From: Dehalococcoidia bacterium | GTDB taxonomy: Bacteria > Chloroflexota > Dehalococcoidia > Dehalococcoidales > RBG-16-60-22 | NCBI GenBank assembly: GCA_030605045.1 | Contig: JAUWBK010000076.1 | Location: 1-6,128, forward strand | Length of the DNA: 6,128 bases | Direction of reading: 5' to 3' | Shown: piece after piece, positions 1 to 5,546 of the stretch | Position numbering within the stretch: position 1 is the stretch's first letter | Layout: the number at the start of each line of letters is the position of its first letter | Program-made: the position numbers and the translations under genes | Notes under the pieces: generated by a model | Told to the model about the DNA's origin: nothing | What the model saw: the letters and a program-made list of their open reading frames with translations, nothing else | The model's database searches: none

Positions 1-33
1 ATTAATAAATAACTTAACTAGCTACCCCTCCCG

Positions 34-62
34 TTGTCAAGTGCCTACAACAGCGCTACAAT
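34..62 (+). promoter_or_regulatory. Predicted sigma70-type promoter for the SDR unit
   Basis: A -35 element TTGTCA (34-39) and a -10 element TACAAT (57-62) are separated by exactly 17 bases. Each hexamer matches the bacterial housekeeping consensus at five of six positions. Transcription would start near base 69-70, leaving an untranslated leader of about 56 bases before the ATG at 126. No operator palindrome or riboswitch-like fold was recognised in bases 1-125. The call rests on hexamer match and spacing alone. Confidence 0.55.
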
Positions 63-110
63 AAAATTGTCAGGAAAATTCGAATAAGAATACGGAAAGA
101 TAAAGCATAA

Positions 111-122
111 AAGGAGAAGGAG
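111..122 (+). promoter_or_regulatory. Tandem Shine-Dalgarno sequence before the SDR gene
   Basis: Two AAGGAG hexamers lie back to back (111-116 and 117-122) directly upstream of the ATG at 126. The distal copy has a near-optimal spacing of 9 bases, while the proximal one leaves only 3 bases. The distal copy probably does most of the work. Together they fix the start of the dehydrogenase gene and suggest efficient translation. Confidence 0.6.
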
Positions 123-125
123 CTA

Positions 126-908
126 ATGGAACTAGGGCTAAAAGGCAAGGTGGCTATTGTGACCGGTGGTGCCAGAGGAATAGGTGGCAACATCGTGGAG
201 GGGTTTGTCAGAGAGGGAGCTAGCGTCATTATCGGTGATATTCTGTCTGACGTGGCGCAGGAGTTAGCCGAAAAATTGAGTAAGGGCGGGACCAAAGTAT
301 TAGCGGTCAAGACCGATGTGAGCCGGAAGTCTGATGCCGATAACCTAGCGGCGGCCGCACTGAAGGAGTTTGGCAAGATAGATATCCTGGTCAATGCGGC
401 TGGCATCGTGCGAGATACCCTGTTTGTTGATATCGAGGAGGAGGAGTGGGAGCAAGTTTTCGCGATTAATGTCAAGGGTACCTATCTCGCAAGCAGAGCT
501 GTTGTCCCCCACCTGATAGCCGCCAAGCAGGGCAAGGTTATCAACATTTCCTCGCGCTCGGGCAAAGACGTGCCGGCAGGTCTTTCCCACTATGGCGCCT
601 CAAAGTTTGCCGTAATCGGCATTACCCAAGCTCTGGCCAAGGAACTGGCGCCGTATGATATTAATGTCAACGCGGTTTGTCCCGGCATTATACGCACCGA
701 TATGTGGGAAAAAATCCTCGATACCCGGTCTAAGCGCACCGGCGTCCCGCGGGAAGAAATATGGTCCAGAATGATGGATACCATTCCGCTGAAGAGGCCG
801 CAAGTCCCGGAAGATATTACTAACGTGGTCCTGTTTCTAAGCTCTGAAGTTTCCCAGAACATAACTGGAGAAGCGATTAGTGTCAATGGCGGGGCACGGA
901 TGGATTAA
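126..908 (+). CDS. Short-chain dehydrogenase/reductase (SDR), classical type
   Basis: A cytosolic NAD(P)-dependent oxidoreductase of 260 residues, the usual length for classical SDRs. The Rossmann nucleotide motif TGGARGIG is at 13-20. An acidic Asp38 at the end of strand beta2 suggests preference for NAD over NADP. Asp64 (TDV) and NAAG (90-93) are in place. The catalytic set is Asn115, Ser143, Tyr156 and Lys160 (YGASK), followed by PG at 186-187 and a C-terminal NGG at 254-256. A long substrate loop at about 191-220 (TDMWEKIL onward) recalls polyol/acetoin-reductase-like SDRs, but FabG-like 3-oxoacyl reductases cannot be excluded. Substrate is therefore unassigned. The ATG is supported by strong Shine-Dalgarno sequences. 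The gene is followed within a few bases by a membrane protein gene, so the two are probably co-transcribed from the promoter at 34-62. Confidence 0.93.
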   Translation: MELGLKGKVAIVTGGARGIGGNIVEGFVREGASVIIGDILSDVAQELAEKLSKGGTKVLAVKTDVSRKSDADNLAAAALKEFGKIDILVNAAGIVRDTLFVDIEEEEWEQVFAINVKGTYLASRAVVPHLIAAKQGKVINISSRSGKDVPAGLSHYGASKFAVIGITQALAKELAPYDINVNAVCPGIIRTDMWEKILDTRSKRTGVPREEIWSRMMDTIPLKRPQVPEDITNVVLFLSSEVSQNITGEAISVNGGARMD

Positions 909-917
909 ACGGTGATA

Positions 918-1319
918 ATGAGAAATCTAGGTCTAAAGCTCAAGATATGGTTCGTCGTGACCATTACCATTGCTGTTAGCGGTATTGTTACTCGTTCTGT
1001 CTGGCAGATAGTGGTTATTCCAACCGCAGGAACCTTTCGCATTTTCATCCCGCTTATTCTGGCACTTCTAGGCCTGAATGCCCTCATTATTTACCTTACC
1101 ATCAAACCCCAAAAGCTAAAAAGCCTGCCCATTGTAATCGGGATTATAGTAGTGGCTACCGCCGGTCTTATGGCTGGTGTTACCCACTTTGTTCATTTTA
1201 TTGTTTCACCTGAAGCTGCGCCAGTCCTCAGCAAAATAATCGCTACCTCCGTTATACTGCCCAGTCTCAGTGCCTATCTGCTGCTACTCTACTTCATCCG
1301 GTCTCTTCGGAAGAGTTGA
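918..1319 (+). CDS. Unrecognised small integral membrane protein with four predicted membrane segments
   Basis: I do not recognise a family. The 133-residue product from ATG 918 is strongly hydrophobic, with likely membrane helices at about 9-25, 41-62, 70-95 and 107-127. A short basic N-terminus (RNLGLKLK), a basic loop after helix 2 (KPQKLK) and a basic tail (RSLRKS) suggest that both ends and the middle loop face the cytoplasm. There is no catalytic motif or signal peptide. A GTG at 912 in the same frame adds two residues; I prefer ATG 918 because GGTGAT (911-916) matches the distal part of an extended Shine-Dalgarno. The gap to the SDR stop is 9 bases, implying one transcript and possible coupling. 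The last 36 bases overlap the opposite-strand end of cobU. The reading frame is open and well packed, so it is probably real. Confidence 0.7.
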   Translation: MRNLGLKLKIWFVVTITIAVSGIVTRSVWQIVVIPTAGTFRIFIPLILALLGLNALIIYLTIKPQKLKSLPIVIGIIVVATAGLMAGVTHFVHFIVSPEAAPVLSKIIATSVILPSLSAYLLLLYFIRSLRKS

Positions 1320-1868
1320 TTTTATCTGAAGCGGCCAGCCAGCGACCATCAGATAAATTTCATCAACCTGCTGCGCCAGTATCTGGTTAGCCTTGCCCAG
1401 CAAATCGCGATATAGTCGACTCATCCTATTCGCGGGCACCAGTCCGAGGCCAACCTCATTGCTCACAATGATGAAGCTAGCGTTAACCTGATTGATACAA
1501 TCAACCAACTCACCGATCTCAGCCATAACCTCTTTCTCAATAAGTGGGGCATCAATCAGTTCACCGGTGGGGTCACTATGCTGACGGAAAATATTATTAA
1601 CGAGGAGTGTGAGGCAATCCACGATAACGGTTTGCGCCTTACCTACTTTTTGTCGAATCTGATTGCCCACACGCGTGGTAACTTCAAGAGTGCTCCAGAC
1701 AGAAGGCCTTGCCTTCCGATGCTCCTCAATGCGCTGTCTCATTTCTTCATCACCCGCCTCGGCGGTAGCGACGAAGAGTACCGGCTGGGCCGACTTCAAG
1801 GCAAGCTCCTGCGCATAATGGCTTTTGCCACTGCGGGCACCACCAATTATCAGGATTTTTTTCAACAT
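1284..1868 (-). CDS. cobU: Adenosylcobinamide kinase / adenosylcobinamide-phosphate guanylyltransferase
   Basis: A bifunctional cytosolic enzyme that phosphorylates adenosylcobinamide and transfers GMP from GTP to give AdoCbi-GDP, the activated corrinoid used by CobS. The 194 residues show the P-loop GGARSGKS (9-16), the ATAEAGDEEM block (34-43), and RIEEHRKARP (46-55) in which His50 is the likely counterpart of the guanylylated histidine of the family. A Walker-B-like VDCLTLLVNN (83-92) and SNEVGLGLVP (136-145) follow. The usual family end (VAGWPLQIK, to residue 183) is followed by about 11 extra residues, encoded where the gene overlaps the convergent membrane-protein gene. ATG 1868 lies 2 bases after the stop of the PP-loop ATPase gene, with GAGGG about 10 bases upstream. 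It is the last gene of the cobalamin operon. Confidence 0.95.
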   Translation of the reverse strand: MLKKILIIGGARSGKSHYAQELALKSAQPVLFVATAEAGDEEMRQRIEEHRKARPSVWSTLEVTTRVGNQIRQKVGKAQTVIVDCLTLLVNNIFRQHSDPTGELIDAPLIEKEVMAEIGELVDCINQVNASFIIVSNEVGLGLVPANRMSRLYRDLLGKANQILAQQVDEIYLMVAGWPLQIKSTLPKRPDEVE

Positions 1869-1870
1869 TA

Positions 1871-2548
1871 TTATTTAGCCCTCAAGTCGGTGCCTAAAAT
1901 TTCGAGAAACCAGCGCTCATCTCGGAAAACTTTCCTGGTTGCCATGATTTCTATCCTTTTCTGGAACAGAGGGCCATCAATCACAAAGGTATGATATTCC
2001 CCAACCTCACCACACAGAGTAATATTTTTTGTCTTTTTAATTTCGTCTAAATGCCTGATGAAATCGAGGTCTATCCTTCGTCCGAGCCATTCTTCGCCAA
2101 GCATGTCCGCCTTGGTGGCAACGACAATCGCCTCAAAGCCCGAATCGATAAAATTTCTCAGTATTTCATCCTGACTCTCACCCCATAAAGGCAAGTGTGG
2201 TGTGATATCAACTTCGTGACAGACTCTTTCCACCCATTCCCGGTGCTCGTTCAAATCAATATCACCAAAGACGCCACCCACAACCCCCTGCTGCTTGAAG
2301 GCACGGAGCATCTTTTTAAATTCAGCTTCAAAACTATTCCAGGTAGTCCGCCGCTGCACCAGAGGAATGCCGATTGCCTGCGACTGCACCTGAATTAAAT
2401 TGGTTGACAGTCCGTGAGTACGTGAGCGTTGACCATCCTCAGTGAGCATATTGGCCAGATACCGAACTTTTAGCCCGCTGACTACCGCCCGATAACAGGC
2501 AAGACAGGAATCCTTCCCCCCACTCCAAGAAGTGAAAACGCTATTCAA
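1871..2548 (-). CDS. Dph6/COG2102-type PP-loop ATP pyrophosphatase in the cobalamin operon
   Basis: A cytosolic adenine-nucleotide alpha-hydrolase of the diphthine-ammonia ligase family. Numbering from the upstream GTG (2554), the PP-loop SGGKDS is at 11-16, RSRTHGL at 42-48, GDIDLNEHREWVE at 97-109, PLWG at 122-125, LGRRID at 157-162 and the family signature GEVGEYHT at 182-189. In archaea and eukaryotes the family uses ATP (to AMP and pyrophosphate) to amidate diphthine on elongation factor 2. Bacteria lack diphthamide, so the substrate here must differ. TTG 2548 is chosen as start because the Shine-Dalgarno AGGAGG (2554-2559) physically overlaps the GTG at 2554 but sits 5 bases before the TTG; this gives 225 residues. 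The gene lies 13 bases after cobS and 2 bases before cobU. Family confidence is high; a corrinoid-related role is inference from context only. Confidence 0.88.
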   Translation of the reverse strand: MNSVFTSWSGGKDSCLACYRAVVSGLKVRYLANMLTEDGQRSRTHGLSTNLIQVQSQAIGIPLVQRRTTWNSFEAEFKKMLRAFKQQGVVGGVFGDIDLNEHREWVERVCHEVDITPHLPLWGESQDEILRNFIDSGFEAIVVATKADMLGEEWLGRRIDLDFIRHLDEIKKTKNITLCGEVGEYHTFVIDGPLFQKRIEIMATRKVFRDERWFLEILGTDLRAK

Positions 2549-2553
2549 ATCCA

Positions 2554-2559
2554 CCTCCT
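2554..2559 (-). promoter_or_regulatory. Shine-Dalgarno that decides the start of the PP-loop ATPase
   Basis: On the minus strand, AGGAGGTG lies just past the cobS stop codon. The core AGGAGG (2554-2559) shares a base with the upstream in-frame GTG (2552-2554), so that codon cannot use it. The TTG at 2546-2548 has a 5-base spacing and a product beginning just before the conserved first strand and PP-loop, so it is the better start. Confidence 0.6.
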
Positions 2560-2561
2560 AA

Positions 2562-3347
2562 TCAGACTAGCCCCATCTGGACTAACAGATTAAGCAGAAT
2601 AAGCACAGCTACTTCAGCCACCTCATTGATGGCACCGTAGTTATCACCGGTAAGTCCGGAGAACTTACTCTTAAGGTAAGCCGCCATGACCACGGTTATA
2701 ATCCAGATAACAAACATTAGAAACAAGAGAGCCAAACTGAATCGTAGAGCTAAAATCGCTACCACTACTACGGTGATAATCGTGGCCATGGTAAACCTTG
2801 GCCAGCTAGTTCCCTGCTTAAATGCCTTCCCCAAACCTGATGGTTTCGCATAGGGATAGACAAAAATTGCGTAGGCCATTGCCCAGCGGCTTAATACTGG
2901 CATCAATACCAAGGTCATCATCATTAAAGGCCCAGGGATACTATTCAATGAAACATACTTAAGTAGCAACAGCAAAACGACGCCGACGATGCCAAAACCT
3001 CCCACTCGACTATCACGCATCACCTTCCATCTATCCTCAACCGTCTTGTGGCCAGCTATTCCGTCGCAGGTATCAACAAAGCCATCCAGGTGCAATGCCC
3101 CGCTAATTACCACCATAGCAACAATCAATAATGCGTTAACTACAGCCGAAGGTAGAAAAAGATCTGAAGGTAAAAAAAGGCCCAAAAGCCAGTTCAAACC
3201 GTTCAAGCCAGCTAGAATAAGCCCGATGATAAGACCAATCACCGGGAAGTAACCGGTAGAGCGCCCCACCTCTTCCACTTTGGCTTCACGCCGCCAAGGT
3301 ATAGATATAATGGTCAGAAACTGCAAAGCAGCTAAGAACCTATTCAC
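2562..3347 (-). CDS. cobS: Adenosylcobinamide-GDP ribazoletransferase (cobalamin 5'-phosphate synthase)
   Basis: An integral membrane enzyme that joins AdoCbi-GDP with alpha-ribazole (5'-phosphate), releasing GMP and forming adenosylcobalamin (5'-phosphate). Numbering from the farther GTG at 3374 (270 residues), the metal-binding family block HLDGFVDTCDG is at 95-105 (Asp97, Asp101, Asp104), followed by MRDSRVGGFG (119-128). The second signature TGDNYGAINEVAE is at 242-254. Hydrophobic helices cover about 43-68, 77-93, 128-143, 149-172, 196-232 and 252-268. I prefer GTG 3347 as start (261 residues): the product then begins VNRFLAALQFL, where family members normally begin, and it overlaps the cobT stop by only 8 bases. 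An AAGGAG sits 12 bases upstream, slightly far. The GTG at 3374 would add nine polar residues. Its substrates come from CobU and CobT in the same operon. Confidence 0.94.
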   Translation of the reverse strand: MNRFLAALQFLTIISIPWRREAKVEEVGRSTGYFPVIGLIIGLILAGLNGLNWLLGLFLPSDLFLPSAVVNALLIVAMVVISGALHLDGFVDTCDGIAGHKTVEDRWKVMRDSRVGGFGIVGVVLLLLLKYVSLNSIPGPLMMMTLVLMPVLSRWAMAYAIFVYPYAKPSGLGKAFKQGTSWPRFTMATIITVVVVAILALRFSLALLFLMFVIWIITVVMAAYLKSKFSGLTGDNYGAINEVAEVAVLILLNLLVQMGLV

Positions 3348-4413
3348 TGGTTTGTTCGTCTCCTTCCGAGACACCCGCCTCAGCGAAAGTTGCCATCTCG
3401 GCCAGAATTTTGGCAGCAGTCTCCGCCAAGAATATCCCTAGCGCGGCGCCAGTGCCTTCACCTAAACGCATATCTAAATTGAGTAATGGTTTCAGCCCAA
3501 GATGTTCCAGCAATACCCGATGACCTGACTCAGCGGAAAGATGAGCGGCAATAAGGTAATCCTTTAGTCCTGGTGACAATGCCGTGGCAATGAGGGCGGC
3601 TGCCCCGGAGATAAAGCCGTCAATAACTACCGGAATGCGTTTAACCGCCGCTCCGAGCATCAATCCAACCAGTCCGCCAATTTCAAAGCCACCTACCTTT
3701 GCCAGCACATCCAGGGGTTGTGTTGGTTCAGGGTGGTTCACCGCCAGAGTTCGCTCAATTACAGAAATCTTATGAGCAAGCTGCTCGTCGGTTAGGCCGG
3801 TACCACGGCCGGTAACCTCGGCTACAGGTTTGCCGGTGATAACGGCACAGATAGCGCTGCTGGCGGTAGTATTACCAATGCCCATATCACCCGTACCTAT
3901 TATGTCAAGTCCCTTAGCCACCTCCGAAGAGATTAACTCAATTCCAGTCTCTATTGACTTCACTGCCTGTTCCGGAGTCATCGCCGGGCCGAGAGCCATA
4001 TTCCGGGTGCCGTAGCCAATCTTCATCGATAAAAGATTTGGGTTGAGTTCCAGGTTGGTGGCTACCCCCATATCAACCACAATAACCCTGACTCCGACCT
4101 GGCGGGCAATGACATTGATTCCCGCCCCACCACGGAGGAAATTAGCCACCATCTGGGCGGTAACTTCCTGAGGCCAGTTACCTATCTTCTCCGCGACCAC
4201 GCCATGGTCGCCAGCCATAACGATAACAACCTTATGCTTGATAGAAGGTATCGGCTTACCTTGAATGCCGGCCAATTGAATCGATAATGCCTCCAAACGA
4301 CCCAGGCTGCCGGGCGGCTTGGTCAAGGTGTCCTGCCTAGCCTGGGCTTCAGCCATTGCCTCTTTGTCCAGAAGCTTTATCATCTTAATGGTATTGGTTA
4401 AAAGTTCTGACAT
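3340..4413 (-). CDS. cobT: Nicotinate-nucleotide:dimethylbenzimidazole phosphoribosyltransferase
   Basis: A cytosolic enzyme that transfers phosphoribose from nicotinate mononucleotide to the lower-ligand base, forming alpha-ribazole phosphate with the alpha-glycosidic bond. The 357 residues match the usual family length. Hallmarks are TKPPGSLGRLE (31-41), the GDHG loop (68-71), GTGDMGIGNTTAS (173-185), HLSAESGHR (291-299) and LGEGTGAAL (317-325). Glu319 is the likely counterpart of the catalytic glutamate near residue 317 in the Salmonella enzyme. ATG 4413 has GGAGA 3 bases upstream, and the distance to the first motif agrees with family members. It lies 23 bases after the cobD stop and its 3' end overlaps cobS. 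The sequence does not tell which base (dimethylbenzimidazole, another benzimidazole, adenine or a phenol) is used. No lower-ligand synthesis gene is in the window. Confidence 0.96.
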   Translation of the reverse strand: MSELLTNTIKMIKLLDKEAMAEAQARQDTLTKPPGSLGRLEALSIQLAGIQGKPIPSIKHKVVIVMAGDHGVVAEKIGNWPQEVTAQMVANFLRGGAGINVIARQVGVRVIVVDMGVATNLELNPNLLSMKIGYGTRNMALGPAMTPEQAVKSIETGIELISSEVAKGLDIIGTGDMGIGNTTASSAICAVITGKPVAEVTGRGTGLTDEQLAHKISVIERTLAVNHPEPTQPLDVLAKVGGFEIGGLVGLMLGAAVKRIPVVIDGFISGAAALIATALSPGLKDYLIAAHLSAESGHRVLLEHLGLKPLLNLDMRLGEGTGAALGIFLAETAAKILAEMATFAEAGVSEGDEQTSE

Positions 4414-4436
4414 TTCTCTCCGACAGAGTCTATATT

Positions 4437-5546
4437 TTATCGGTTGGCATCCATTTCGCCCTTTTTCTTTAACGTCTCAATGGTGACAATGAGTCTCTGG
4501 CATTCGGGCAGGGTGCGGGGGGCAATGCGAACGTACTCGGGCAGCCCGAAGGAAGCGCAGTCGCGCACCTGGATGCCGTGTCTGAGCAAAGCGGTACGAA
4601 ACGCCCCGGCATCGCCTACCTTTACCAAGAAGTAATGCGCATCTGACAGAAGCGGCGGGAAATCGAGTCGAGAAAGCCCATCGATGAGGAATTGCTTTGC
4701 CTCGCTTATTTTTTGCTTACTCTGCTCAAGATAGTCCACGTCCTCCAATACCATGGTTCCTACTTTTTGAGCGACAACATTAACATTCCAGGGTGGGCGA
4801 ACCCGGCGCAGGTTATCGGTAATCTCCTGACTGGCGATAGTATAACCAAGACGCAGGCCAGCCAAGCCATATTCCTTGGTCATAGAACGTAAGATAACCA
4901 CATTGCCTCGAGAAACCAGGTCAATCGAAGACCAGTTTTTCTCGACAAAAGCCAGATAAGCCTCGTCCAGGATGAGTAAGCCGTCCCCAATGGCAGCTAA
5001 AACCGCCTCAACCTCTTGCTTAGAAAAATATTTCCCGGTAGGATTGTTGGGGTTGCAGATGAAAACTCCTCTAGGGTGATGCTCTCTCATAAGATCAACG
5101 GTCTCTGCTATCTTTGGGGCAAAGTTATTTTCTGCCCCCGTCCATTGCTTAACCAGTTTAGCCCCAACGATTTGGCAGGTAACTTCATACTCACCATAGG
5201 TTGGCTCGAGTATCAGGACGTTGTCTCCTTGTCTGAAGTAAGCCAAAGCGATAAGGCGGATAAGTTCGGTAGTACCACTGCCGATTAAAATGTTATCTGA
5301 AGGTACCTTCAACCTCTCGGAAAGTCGCTGCCTGAGTTCGGTGGCTTCGCAATCAGGGTATTTCTCAATGGCAACGTTATTGAGCATTTTCCTTATTCCC
5401 GGTGGCGGCATAAACGGATTGGTGCAGACGCTGAAGTCGAGAACTGCTTCTGGAGCGATACCCATCGCGCTCAGTTCAGCGTAATTTATCCCTCCATGAG
5501 GGCAGACTTTGAGATTTTCTATTTCCGGTCTAGGCGGTAAGGACAA
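4437..5546 (-). CDS. cobD: L-threonine-O-3-phosphate decarboxylase (PLP-dependent, aspartate-aminotransferase fold)
   Basis: Makes (R)-1-aminopropan-2-ol O-phosphate, the linker that CbiB attaches to cobyric acid. The 369-residue protein is a fold-type I PLP enzyme. It starts with the PHGG motif (16-19) typical of CobD, followed by SGTTE (90-94), NPNNPTG (165-171), LDEAY (193-197), the PLP lysine in SMTKEYGLAG (Lys224), LRLGY (231-235) and VRDCASFGLPEYVRIAPR (327-344), in which an arginine binds the substrate carboxylate or phosphate. The fold is shared with histidinol-phosphate aminotransferase (HisC), but the PHGG start, the RDCASFG block and the operon favour CobD. TTG 5546 is chosen because AGGAGGG (5554-5560) lies 7 bases upstream. 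It overlaps the cbiB stop by 17 bases, consistent with translational coupling. The C-terminal tail (KKKGEMDANR) is polar and probably not catalytic. Confidence 0.92.
   Translation of the reverse strand: MSLPPRPEIENLKVCPHGGINYAELSAMGIAPEAVLDFSVCTNPFMPPPGIRKMLNNVAIEKYPDCEATELRQRLSERLKVPSDNILIGSGTTELIRLIALAYFRQGDNVLILEPTYGEYEVTCQIVGAKLVKQWTGAENNFAPKIAETVDLMREHHPRGVFICNPNNPTGKYFSKQEVEAVLAAIGDGLLILDEAYLAFVEKNWSSIDLVSRGNVVILRSMTKEYGLAGLRLGYTIASQEITDNLRRVRPPWNVNVVAQKVGTMVLEDVDYLEQSKQKISEAKQFLIDGLSRLDFPPLLSDAHYFLVKVGDAGAFRTALLRHGIQVRDCASFGLPEYVRIAPRTLPECQRLIVTIETLKKKGEMDANR

Noticed and set aside
432..446. Repeated GAG codons (GAGGAGGAGGAG) inside the SDR gene, resembling a Shine-Dalgarno
   Set aside because: They encode an acidic run (Glu104-107) in frame, and the only nearby GTG opens a frame of seven codons. 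It might cause a ribosome pause but is not a start.
56..475. A 139-codon minus-strand frame over the promoter and start of the SDR gene
   Set aside because: Composition is rich in Ser, Thr and Leu as expected for a reverse-frame shadow, and the opposite strand encodes a clear SDR Rossmann domain.
1303..1327. Small hairpin (CTCTT, CGG loop, AAGAG) followed by a partly T-rich stretch at the end of the + unit
   Set aside because: The stem is only 5 bp and AT-containing, and the T run is broken (TTGATTTTATCT). It is too weak to call as an intrinsic terminator.
1578..1994. A 138-codon open frame on the + strand
   Set aside because: It runs antisense across cobU and the start of the PP-loop ATPase gene, both clearly real, and its translation has no recognisable domain or membrane pattern.
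4414..4436. Hairpin CTCT/AGAG around the cobT Shine-Dalgarno in the cobD-cobT gap
   Set aside because: A four-pair stem in a 23-base gap is expected by chance; there is no sign of a riboswitch or attenuator.
4437..5546. Assignment as histidinol-phosphate aminotransferase (hisC)
   Set aside because: The fold is shared, but the N-terminal PHGG, the RDCASFG block and its place between cbiB and cobT favour threonine-phosphate decarboxylase.
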